A stretch of 13,646 nucleotides of DNA from DASQPR01 sp035713725 (GTDB taxonomy: Bacteria > Actinomycetota > Actinomycetes > Mycobacteriales > Micromonosporaceae). Numbering within the stretch: position 1 is the first letter of the stretch; each line of letters begins with the position of its first letter. The position numbers and the translations under genes were made by a program. Where the stretch lies: the NCBI GenBank assembly GCA_035713725.1, contig DASTMZ010000091.1, positions 1-13,646 of the forward strand, given 5' to 3'. This document shows, piece after piece, positions 1-5,935 of this stretch. Under the pieces are notes generated by a model that had not been told where the DNA came from, searched no databases, and was given only the letters and a program-made list of their open reading frames with translations.

Positions 1-136
1 CTCGTATGCGAGCCGGCCCGGCGACGTCTGCGGCGGGGACCGCGGGCAGCTGAACGTCGGACATCCGACTGCCCGATGCGCGTGACGAGCCGGCACGAAT
101 ACCATGCGCAGGCTCACGCTTCGAGGAGAGCCGCCC

Positions 137-933
137 ATGCCCTTGCCGGCCACCCGCTCGACCCACCGCACGGCGCTAGTCATCGCGCTCGCCGCCGCGA
201 CACTCACGATGTCGCTCGGCGCCTGCAACCACAACGCGACGGGTACCGGACAGCTGGGCGCCGCCGCCAATCCGTCGCCCGGATTCGGCGCGGTCACCGG
301 CCCGCCGTCGGCGCCGGCCAGCGGGGGTTCCGCGTCGGCCACGCCGAGCGCGACGCCGTCCTCTCGCGCGTATCCGAGCGACTACGCGCGCGCGATCCTG
401 ACCGCGTGGGCCAACCACGACACGTCATATCTCACGCTGCTGACGAGCACGTCCACGAAGAACCAGCTCTACGGAATCGGCTCCGTCGACCAGCACTGGA
501 CGCTGGCGAACAGCCAGGGCGCCACGGTTCCAGCTACTCGTCGTTCTTCAACAAGAGCGGCGACTTTATCGTCATCCGTACGATCAACCAGCAGACCGCC
601 GCACACCAGTGGCACGCCGGCTCAGTGCAGACGTGGGACAAGATCTCCTACCCGTCGGATCCGGTCGCGTACGTCAAGTACTACATGGATGCGTACCTTG
701 ACGGGAACACCGCGCGGATGACGAAGCTCGGTAACCAGACGATGACGACGCACTTCATGGGCCTCGCGTCCAAGCCGGATTCGAGTTATACCGTCGGAAC
801 TCCGGACGGTACGGCCGGCCACACGCACATCGAGGTCACCGAGGCCAGCGTCTCGTTCGACGTCATCTTCCGCCTCGCCAACCAGAACCTCGGTCAGGCC
901 AACGCCATCGAGGGTTGCGACTCCGGCTGCTGA
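137..933 (+). pseudogene. Secreted lipoprotein of unknown function, reading frame broken by a 1-base deletion
   Basis: The ATG at 137 follows a good ribosome binding site (GAGGAG at 123-128). The N-terminus has a lipoprotein signal peptide: basic residues, a hydrophobic stretch of about 17 residues, then the lipobox LGAC with the lipidated Cys at residue 30. A Gly/Ala/Pro/Ser-rich linker follows to about residue 75. A folded domain then begins with YPSDYARAILTAWANHDTSY. Near 520-530 the coherent protein jumps from frame 2 to frame 1 and continues with SSYSSFFNKSGDFIVIRT to the TGA at 931-933. Restoring one G in the GG at 526-527 would give ...GATGSSYSSFF... and a 265-residue protein with no stop. 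This may be a true pseudogene or a sequencing error in a short G run. I do not recognise the family. The C-terminal half is rich in Thr, Asn and aromatic residues, as in exported beta-rich domains. Anchoring outside the membrane is inferred from the lipobox only. Confidence 0.72.
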
Positions 934-989
934 CCCTTCGATCCGGCGGCGAACTTTCTCCCACCGGGCGGATGGACAAGACTGGGCGC

Positions 990-1976
990 ATGGAGATCCT
1001 CGTGCTCGACCACGACGCGGTCACGGAGTTGTTGCCGGTCGGCGCCTGCGTCGACGTGATGCGCGACGTGTTCGGCGCGCTCGCCCGCGGTGCCGCGTTC
1101 CAGCCGCTGCGGAGCATCGAACGGCCACCCGGAGTGCCCGGCATGCTCGGCATGATGCCGGGTTACGTCGCCGAGCCGGCGCCCGCTCTCGGCCTTAAGT
1201 TCCTCGGCATCTTCGGCGGCAACCCGGCCATCGGCAAGGATGCGCACCAGGGCATGGTGATCCTGCTGGATCCGGAGACTGGTGAGCCGCAAGCGATCCT
1301 CAACGCCTCCGCGATCACGGCGATCCGCACCGCCGCGGCCTCCGCGGCCGCGACCGATGTGCTGGCCCGAGGCGACGCCTGCGAACTGGCCGTCTTCGGC
1401 ACGGGTGTGCAGGGCGCGTGGCACGTGCGCGCCATCGCCACCATCCGCCCGCTTTCCCGGGTACGGATGACCGGCCGCGACGCAACCCGTGGCGCGGCGG
1501 TCGCCGGCCAGCTCAGCGACGAGTTGCGGATACCGGTCAAGTACGTGCCCGACGCTCATGACACGGTCGACGACGCGGACATCGTGGTGACCGCGACGTC
1601 GGCCCGCGAACCCTTGCTGCACCGCGATTGGCTGGCCGACGGCGCGCATGTCAACGCGGTCGGTGCCTGCGTGCCGACGGCTCGCGAACTCGACACCGCG
1701 ACCGTTGTCGCATCACGGTTCTTCACCGACCGGCGCGAGTCGGCCGTCAACGAGGCGGGCGACTTCGTGATCGCCGCCGCCGAGGCCGGGCTCGGACCGG
1801 ACCACGTCGTCGCCGAGGTTGGCGAGGTGCTCAACGGTACGGTTGCGGGGCGCCGCGACGACAACGAATTGACCGTGTTCGAGTCGCTCGGGCTCGCGGT
1901 CGAGGATCTCGCCGCGGCGGCGTACGTCGTCGAGGCGGCGCGAAAGTCGGGTGTGGGTACGAGGGCGGCGTTCTGA
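990..1976 (+). CDS. Ornithine cyclodeaminase / mu-crystallin family NAD(P)-dependent enzyme
   Basis: This 328-residue protein matches the usual family length (about 320-350). The Rossmann dinucleotide-binding motif is FGTGVQGAWH at residues 136-145. It is preceded by family landmarks: GMMPGYV (54-60), GLKFLGIF with K70, and AIRTAAAS with R113. It is followed by HVNAVGACVPTARELD (220-235). In bacterial ornithine cyclodeaminase, as I recall, a catalytic Asp lies in the equivalent of that last loop (NAVGGDCPG). Here the aligned position is Cys, so true ornithine-to-proline activity is doubtful. A ketimine reductase or amino-acid dehydrogenase role, as in mu-crystallin or archaeal alanine dehydrogenase, fits better. 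ATG 990 is chosen because MEILVLDHDAV is a typical family N-terminus. ATG 972 is the in-frame alternative, and neither has a strong Shine-Dalgarno. The stop overlaps the next gene by one base (TGATG), indicating translational coupling. The substrate is unknown. Confidence 0.9.
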   Translation: MEILVLDHDAVTELLPVGACVDVMRDVFGALARGAAFQPLRSIERPPGVPGMLGMMPGYVAEPAPALGLKFLGIFGGNPAIGKDAHQGMVILLDPETGEPQAILNASAITAIRTAAASAAATDVLARGDACELAVFGTGVQGAWHVRAIATIRPLSRVRMTGRDATRGAAVAGQLSDELRIPVKYVPDAHDTVDDADIVVTATSAREPLLHRDWLADGAHVNAVGACVPTARELDTATVVASRFFTDRRESAVNEAGDFVIAAAEAGLGPDHVVAEVGEVLNGTVAGRRDDNELTVFESLGLAVEDLAAAAYVVEAARKSGVGTRAAF

Positions 1977-2980
1977 TGGCGCCACCGAGCGCTTCCACCA
2001 ACGCCGAGGACATGCCAGCCGCGGATGACATGCCCACTGCCGATGACATTGCGCGCGCTCGCGAGGCGGTGGCCGGTGTCGCGCTTCGCACCCCGCTCGT
2101 CCGCCTCGGCACCGGCGCACAGATCTACCTGAAGCTCGAGAACCTGCAGCCGATCGGGTCGTTCAAGCTGCGCGGCGCAGCGGCCGTGCTGGCGAACGCG
2201 AAGCCAGATGATGTCGCGGCCGGCGTGGTGACCGCCTCGGCCGGCAACATGGGTCAGGGCGCGGCCTGGTTCGCTCGGCGGCTCGGCGTGCCGTGCACCG
2301 TCGTCGTCCCACCGACCGCGCCCGCGGCGAAGATCGCGGCCATGGAGGCACTCGGTGCCCGGGTGTTGCCGGTGAGCGCGGAGGCGTGGTGGGACGCGTT
2401 CGTAGAGCGGCGCGTCGACGGCGTCGACGGCGTGTTCATTCACGCGTTCGACGATCCGGCCGTGATGGCGGGCAACGCAACGATCGGCGTCGAGATCGCC
2501 GAGGACCTCCCCGGCGTGACGCACGTGCTCGTACCGTGGGGTGGCGGCGGCTTGTCCTGCGGCATCGCGGCCGGTCTCGCCTCGACGGGGTCGCGCGCGC
2601 GGGTGTACGCCTGCGAAGCCGCGACCGCCGCGCCGCTGGCCGCATCCTTGGCTGCCGGTGCGCCCGCGACGATCGACATGCAACCGTCGTTTGTGGACGG
2701 CATCGGCAGCCGGACCGTCTTGCCGTCCATGTTCCACCGCGCGACCCGGCTCGGCATCGGCTCGCTTGTCGCACCCGTCAATGACATCGTGGCCGCGCTG
2801 CGGCTCATGCTGGAACGCAATCGCGTGCTGGCCGAAGGCGCCGGCGCGACGCCGTTGGCTTGCGCGCTTGCTGGTCTGGCGAGCGACACGTTCACGGCGG
2901 ACGACGTGATCGTCTGCATCGTGTCCGGCGGCGTGATCGGGCTCGACACCGTGATGGAGCTGCTGGCCGGACCGGAATGA
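1976..2980 (+). CDS. Threonine/serine dehydratase-like PLP enzyme (fold type II)
   Basis: This 334-residue protein has the fold-type II landmarks in order. LENLQPIGSFKLRGA carries the PLP-binding Lys64. TASAGNMGQGAAW (86-98) is the substrate-carboxylate loop. VPWGGGGLSCG (187-197) is the glycine loop that holds the PLP phosphate. The C-terminal VSGGVIGLD (316-324) lies near the pyridine nitrogen. Enzymes of this family eliminate water from Thr or Ser through an enamine/imine intermediate to give a 2-oxo acid and ammonia. It lacks the C-terminal ACT-like regulatory domain of biosynthetic IlvA, so a catabolic or specialised role is likely. Two positions look unusual: SAGNM where SSGNH/SAGNH is common, and SGGV where SGGN is common. 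ATG 1976 is chosen for the TGATG overlap. ATG 2030 would give an equally typical N-terminus (MPTADDIARAREAV). Co-translation with the upstream reductase suggests a shared pathway. EutB/EutC-type ectoine genes are a known pairing of these families, but no other ectoine gene is present. Confidence 0.9.
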   Translation: MAPPSASTNAEDMPAADDMPTADDIARAREAVAGVALRTPLVRLGTGAQIYLKLENLQPIGSFKLRGAAAVLANAKPDDVAAGVVTASAGNMGQGAAWFARRLGVPCTVVVPPTAPAAKIAAMEALGARVLPVSAEAWWDAFVERRVDGVDGVFIHAFDDPAVMAGNATIGVEIAEDLPGVTHVLVPWGGGGLSCGIAAGLASTGSRARVYACEAATAAPLAASLAAGAPATIDMQPSFVDGIGSRTVLPSMFHRATRLGIGSLVAPVNDIVAALRLMLERNRVLAEGAGATPLACALAGLASDTFTADDVIVCIVSGGVIGLDTVMELLAGPE

Positions 2981-2993
2981 TCCAACACACGGA

Positions 2994-3024
2994 GGCGTTC
3001 CCGTCGCCATGCGACGGGAACGCC
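2994..3024. terminator. Bidirectional hairpin terminator between convergent genes
   Basis: A perfect 14-bp inverted repeat (GGCGTTCCCGTCGC at 2994-3007 and its exact complement at 3011-3024) surrounds a 3-base CAT loop. It lies 13 bases after the dehydratase stop and 22 bases beyond the stop of the opposing MFS gene, where a shared terminator is expected. Neither side has a T tract, which is common for actinobacterial terminators. Confidence 0.85.
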
Positions 3025-3046
3025 GCCCCCCGATGGGCCGTCGTCA

Positions 3047-4282
3047 CTACGCCACAGCCGCCGGCTCCAGGTCGGCTGGAACTGCCGAATCCGCGAGCGA
3101 GGCGACCACTGCCGGCGCTGCCGCCGGCCGTACGAGCACCGATAGTCCACACCCGAACGCGGTGACGGCCGGAAGCGCGAACATCAGCCGCCAGTCGACG
3201 ACGCCGACGATCACCGCACCGATCGCGATCGATGCGGTCTGCGCGATCGACATCAACGTGCCCATCGCCGCGCCGACCCGGCCAGCGAGTCGACCGGGGG
3301 TGTAGAGCTGTTGAGCGGTGCCGAACGCCACGAATATCAGGCCAAGCGCGGCGCCGAACAGCACCATGGCGATCACGAACGACGCGACGGTCGGCAGGAG
3401 GATGCCGAGGACCATCCCGACCGCGAGCACGACCGAGCCGATCCCGGTCGTGCGCGCCTCTCCGAACTTTCGCACTACCTTGGGCGCGAATACCGCGCCG
3501 ACGATCGTTCCCGCGCCCTGAATGGACAGCAGCACGCCGTAGAAGGCCGGCGACCGATGGATGCCGTACTGGATCGCGGCAAACAGCCCGGTTTCCAGCA
3601 GGCCGCCGACGGCGAGGAACGCGGTTAGCGCGACAGTCAGCTGCAGCAACAACGGCGTGGACCGTACGTGCCGGAAGCCCGCGGTCAGCCGCCGTACGAA
3701 CGGCTCGGTGATCTCCTCGACCGGCGACTCGGTGACCTTGATGGACAGCAGTGCGACGATCGCGATCGCGAAGGTGGCCGCGTCGACGATCGCGAGCGTC
3801 CCGCCGCCGGCCGCGACGTAGATTCCGGTGCCGACGATCGGCGACAGGATCCGCGTGCCCTGACCGACGCTGGACAGCAACGATTGACCGCTCGCCGCAT
3901 CCTCGGACGGCAGCATGTCCTTGAGCAGTCCGCCTCGGGCCGGGAGCGCGGACAGCAGTGCGTACCCAACGGCCACCACGTACAGCCGCCAAAGGTCGCC
4001 GCGATCCGACACACCGAGCAGGCTCAGCACGAGCGCGATGCCGAACACGTTCGACCAGATCATCAGCTCCCGGCGGCCGACCCGATCGGCGAGATGACCG
4101 AGCAGCGGCGCGGCCAGTTGTGGCCCGGTGAGGAACAGGAAGACGAGGCCGGCAGCGGTATTCGAGTTGGTCAGGTCCTTCGCCCAGACGCCCAGCGACA
4201 GGAACATCGCGGAGTCGCCGAAGCTCGACACCGACTCGCCGATCAGCAGCCGACGGAATCGTGGATGGCGGAGTGCGGACAT
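3047..4282 (-). CDS. MFS transporter (12-TM exporter type)
   Basis: This 411-residue integral membrane protein has about 12 predicted transmembrane segments. The N-terminus (HPRFRRLLIGESVSSFGDSAMFLSL) is typical of MFS efflux proteins related to macrolide, tetracycline and siderophore exporters. The loop between TM2 and TM3 reads GHLADRVGRRELMIW, the MFS signature (GxLaDRxGrr) that gates the proton-driven cycle. The protein presumably sits in the cytoplasmic membrane and exports a small molecule by proton antiport; the substrate cannot be read from sequence. ATG 4282 is supported by GGGAG about 8 bases upstream. The gene lies 89 bases downstream of, and in the same orientation as, an ArsR-type regulator. 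I see no terminator in that gap, so the two are probably co-transcribed. The C-terminal tail is Ala/Pro-rich and ends beside the shared hairpin terminator. Confidence 0.92.
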   Translation of the reverse strand: MSALRHPRFRRLLIGESVSSFGDSAMFLSLGVWAKDLTNSNTAAGLVFLFLTGPQLAAPLLGHLADRVGRRELMIWSNVFGIALVLSLLGVSDRGDLWRLYVVAVGYALLSALPARGGLLKDMLPSEDAASGQSLLSSVGQGTRILSPIVGTGIYVAAGGGTLAIVDAATFAIAIVALLSIKVTESPVEEITEPFVRRLTAGFRHVRSTPLLLQLTVALTAFLAVGGLLETGLFAAIQYGIHRSPAFYGVLLSIQGAGTIVGAVFAPKVVRKFGEARTTGIGSVVLAVGMVLGILLPTVASFVIAMVLFGAALGLIFVAFGTAQQLYTPGRLAGRVGAAMGTLMSIAQTASIAIGAVIVGVVDWRLMFALPAVTAFGCGLSVLVRPAAAPAVVASLADSAVPADLEPAAVA

Positions 4283-4371
4283 GGCAGTTCTCCCGAATGA
4301 GGGCGTGCGTCATCGCGACGAGTGCCGGTGAGGATGTTGCGGGCAGTCGGAGGAGTTGTTGGTACGCGGGA

Positions 4372-5013
4372 CTAACGCGGTGGGCGCTTGGCTCGTTTGG
4401 TTGTCTTCGTCGGCTGGTCGGTGGCCGCGGTCGCCGGTGTCGTCTCGGTTGTGTCAGTCGCCAGCGGGTCGACGAGGGGCGTCGCGGCGAACAGGATCCG
4501 TACCGGTCGCGAGCCCGCCGGCCACTTCGACCGGTCGCCGATGCGCTCGCCGAACTTCGGCATCAGGTAGTCGATCAGCTCGCCGTAGCGGCGTACGACG
4601 TCGCGCAGCTCGTCCGGGGTCAGTGCGACAGTCGCGCCACCGAGAGCCGCTGCCCGCCGCCACTCCCCCCGCTCGGCCGGTGCGCGAGTGGTCCAGTCGA
4701 GCAGCCGAGCGGATTCTCGGCGGATGAACACCTGGTCGAGCGCCATGGTCAGCTCCGGCTCCTCGGACGTCCAGTTCTGCTCGTAGTCGAGCAGTTGCCA
4801 ACGCCGTTCCCGCCGGTCGTCGCCGGCCGCCGCGGGCGCGACGAAGCCATACTTGGCGAGTTGCCGGAGATGGAACGAGCAGTTGGCCTGCGTGCTGCCG
4901 AGCGCACGCGCACACTCGGCGGCGGTCATCGGGCCCTGGCCGAGCAGCTCGACGAGGTCGAGGCGTAGCGGATGGGCCAGGGCCCTAATCGTTTGCGGAT
5001 CGGTCAGTTCCAT
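4372..5013 (-). CDS. ArsR-family winged helix-turn-helix transcriptional regulator
   Basis: This 213-residue protein has an N-terminal winged helix. DPQTIRALAHPLRLDLVELL (5-24) is the characteristic first helix. MTAAECARALGSTQANCSFHLRQLAKYG (29-56) contains the helix-turn-helix with its recognition helix. RRERRWQLL forms the wing. The metal-binding ELCVCDL-type motif of classical ArsR/SmtB sensors is absent, so this is a non-metal member, probably sensing an organic ligand or a protein state. Residues 80-185 form a separate helical region that may bind ligand or dimerise. The last ~28 residues are Thr-rich then Lys/Arg-rich and look disordered. The ATG at 5013 has no Shine-Dalgarno and sits 6 bases from a -10 box, so the mRNA is probably leaderless. 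Two copies of a 20-bp inverted repeat in the promoter suggest autorepression together with the downstream exporter. Confidence 0.9.
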   Translation of the reverse strand: MELTDPQTIRALAHPLRLDLVELLGQGPMTAAECARALGSTQANCSFHLRQLAKYGFVAPAAAGDDRRERRWQLLDYEQNWTSEEPELTMALDQVFIRRESARLLDWTTRAPAERGEWRRAAALGGATVALTPDELRDVVRRYGELIDYLMPKFGERIGDRSKWPAGSRPVRILFAATPLVDPLATDTTETTPATAATDQPTKTTKRAKRPPR

Positions 5014-5014
5014 A

Positions 5015-5034
5015 TGTCAAAGATATCTTTGGTA
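5015..5034. promoter_or_regulatory. Operator copy 1 (inverted repeat TGTCAAAG-N4-CTTTGGTA)
   Basis: The core CAAAGATATCTTTG (5018-5031) is a perfect palindrome within a 20-bp imperfect inverted repeat. It covers the -10 box and reaches to within one base of the regulator start codon, the ideal place for a repressor to block polymerase. The same half-sites recur at 5072-5091. The likely ligand is the adjacent ArsR-type regulator (inference). Confidence 0.75.
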
Positions 5035-5049
5035 TGTGCGCGTGCTCAA
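5020..5049 (-). promoter_or_regulatory. Promoter of the ArsR-type regulator / exporter operon
   Basis: Read on the minus strand, a -35-like TTGAGC (5044-5049) and a -10 box TATCTT (5020-5025) are separated by 18 bases. The -10 box ends 6 bases before the ATG at 5013, so transcription should start at or next to the start codon. The match is by eye. The overlap with the inverted repeat at 5015-5034 strengthens it. Confidence 0.6.
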
Positions 5050-5063
5050 CCATAGCCACGCGC

Positions 5064-5099
5064 GAGGGAGATGTCAAAGGTTACTTTGGCATCTCCCTC
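5064..5099. promoter_or_regulatory. Operator copy 2 inside a 36-bp near-perfect palindrome
   Basis: TGTCAAAG-GTTA-CTTTGGCA (5072-5091) repeats operator copy 1 with the same half-sites and the same 4-base spacer, 57 bp away centre to centre. It is embedded in a longer inverted repeat whose 16-base arms (5064-5079 and 5084-5099) differ at one position, a G-U pair in RNA. The extended arms could also fold as a hairpin ending transcripts from the upstream phosphatase gene, so this element may be both operator and terminator. Confidence 0.7.
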
Positions 5100-5127
5100 C
5101 GACGGCGCCGGCATGATCCACTGCACG

Positions 5128-5162
5128 GGTCGATTTCCCCGTCATAGCAACGGAAATCGACC
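5128..5162 (-). terminator. Hairpin downstream of the histidine phosphatase gene
   Basis: An 11-bp perfect inverted repeat (GGTCGATTTCC at 5128-5138, complement at 5152-5162) with a 13-base loop starts 11 bases after the phosphatase stop codon on the minus strand. No T tract follows. Its position supports a terminator or 3' stabilising hairpin. Confidence 0.6.
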
Positions 5163-5173
5163 GACATAGCGGA

Positions 5174-5728
5174 TCACCCGCGCCTGGTCAGAGCCCGCCC
5201 TGACTCGACGACCACCACGTCCGGGAATTCGAGGCCGGCCCAGAAGGCAACCGGATCGCGGTCGAGCTGCACGCGGCTGGCGAGCCACAACGTCATCGCC
5301 ATGCCATGAGTCCCGATCACGAGTAGGTGGCGGTCGGCTGCTGCGGCGGCCTGATGGCGACGAACGGCCGCGTCAAATCGCCGTACCACCGCATCGTGCG
5401 GCTCCCACCCGGCGTGCGTGGCACCCCCGACGTAGGCCGCGGCGAGCGCGCGATGGGCGTCGGTCCAGTCGGGTGGCCGCCGAACCTCGCCGAAGTCCGG
5501 ATCGATCGCAATCGCCGCACCGTTCGACGCACCCGCCAGCGTCTCGCTCGCCTTCGGCTCGTCGCTTGCCACTAGGTATGAACGCGACGGCAACACGGAA
5601 CGCAACGCGCGAGCGGCCGCTCGACCGTCGGCGCCCAGCCGCCACGCCGGCGGCGGCTCGTCTCGCCGCAGGTCCGGCCTCGCATGCCGGATAAGCACGA
5701 CAGAGTCAGCGCCGGCTCGGGATAACAT
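5174..5728 (-). CDS. Histidine phosphatase family protein (phosphoglycerate mutase-like)
   Basis: This 184-residue protein opens with VVLIRHARPDL, the RH(G/A) motif in which His15 is the phosphorylated nucleophile and Arg14 binds phosphate. SDEPKASETL (55-64) corresponds to the SxxxRAxxTA segment, with Lys59 where Arg is usual. Glu81 in DFGEVRRPPDW is the candidate acid, and His141 in VIGTHGMAMTLWL is the second catalytic His. The fold hydrolyses phosphate monoesters; the substrate (sugar phosphate, nucleotide or protein) cannot be assigned. The protein is shorter than glycolytic phosphoglycerate mutase, so it is unlikely to be a mutase. ATG 5728 has no Shine-Dalgarno but lies 7 bases after a -10-like GATACT, suggesting a leaderless transcript. 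The gene is transcribed divergently from the valS region, with promoters apparently interleaved. Confidence 0.88.
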   Translation of the reverse strand: MLSRAGADSVVLIRHARPDLRRDEPPPAWRLGADGRAAARALRSVLPSRSYLVASDEPKASETLAGASNGAAIAIDPDFGEVRRPPDWTDAHRALAAAYVGGATHAGWEPHDAVVRRFDAAVRRHQAAAAADRHLLVIGTHGMAMTLWLASRVQLDRDPVAFWAGLEFPDVVVVESGRALTRRG

Positions 5729-5735
5729 GGACGCG

Positions 5736-5741
5736 AGTATC
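5736..5741 (-). promoter_or_regulatory. -10 box of a probable leaderless promoter for the phosphatase
   Basis: On the minus strand GATACT ends exactly 7 bases before the ATG at 5728, placing the expected transcription start on the start codon. No ribosome binding site is present and no convincing -35 box is visible. On the opposite strand TAACAT (5723-5728) could be the -10 box for the valS leader, so the two divergent promoters would overlap. Confidence 0.4.
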
Positions 5742-5763
5742 CGCTATCGAAAGAGGAGACGCC

Positions 5764-5901
5764 GTGAATCGCCGGCTCGCCCGCTCGCTCGCCACCACGT
5801 CGACGCCGTCGACGTCGCTGGTACGCGTGCCGCGTGGCGCTGGCGCGGCGGTACGGGTGGCACGCCCGTCGGTCGTACGCCGAGTACGCCCGACGGTCTG
5901 A
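5764..5901 (+). CDS. Putative valine-rich leader peptide upstream of valS
   Basis: This short ORF has a GTG start, 45 codons and a TGA stop. It is preceded by a strong Shine-Dalgarno (AAAGAGGAG, 5750-5758) at 5-base spacing, better than those of most genes in this window. The peptide starts NRRLARSLATTSTPSTSL. Its last 26 residues contain 8 Val, including a Val-Val pair and a final Val just before the stop; four of the eight use GTA. It ends 34 bases before valS, encoding the enzyme that charges tRNA-Val, which fits a ribosome-stalling leader that senses charged tRNA-Val. The caution is that it also holds 10 Arg, and Arg/Val/Ala-rich shadows are common in GC-rich DNA. I could not identify a clear terminator/antiterminator pair, only modest GC hairpins (for example GCGTGCC at 5825 with GGCACGC at 5859). 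It could equally be spurious. Confidence 0.4.
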   Translation: MNRRLARSLATTSTPSTSLVRVPRGAGAAVRVARPSVVRRVRPTV

Positions 5902-5935
5902 CGTCCTACCCCCACTTTCGAAAGGTGACCCAACC

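Noticed and set aside
1..136. Possible 3' end of an upstream gene
   Set aside because: Frames 2 and 3 end in stops at 83-85 and 51-53, but the stretches are too short to show any recognisable protein, and no choice between frames is justified.
2415..2432. Short GTCGACGGC tandem repeat
   Set aside because: It simply encodes VDGVDG inside the dehydratase and respects the reading frame; there is no sign of an independent repeat element.
990..2980. Assignment of the pair as ectoine-utilisation genes eutC/eutB
   Set aside because: The two families do pair that way, but no ectoine hydrolase, deacetylase, aminotransferase or ectoine transporter is nearby, and the loop in the reductase differs from what I recall for EutC.
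1556..3010. Long minus-strand open frame (484 codons) across the reductase/dehydratase operon
   Set aside because: It is antisense to two genes with clear family motifs. Its translation is rich in Arg, His and Gly with no recognisable domain, as expected of a GC-rich shadow frame.
2892..4313. Long minus-strand frame (473 codons) overlapping the MFS gene
   Set aside because: The adjacent frame (3047-4282) encodes an unmistakable 12-TM transporter. This frame is an Arg-rich shadow of it.
5834..5935. N-terminal extension of ValS to an upstream ATG
   Set aside because: The ATG at 5936 has an excellent ribosome binding site, and MSVPEKPSLDGIE is the typical start of this ValS type.
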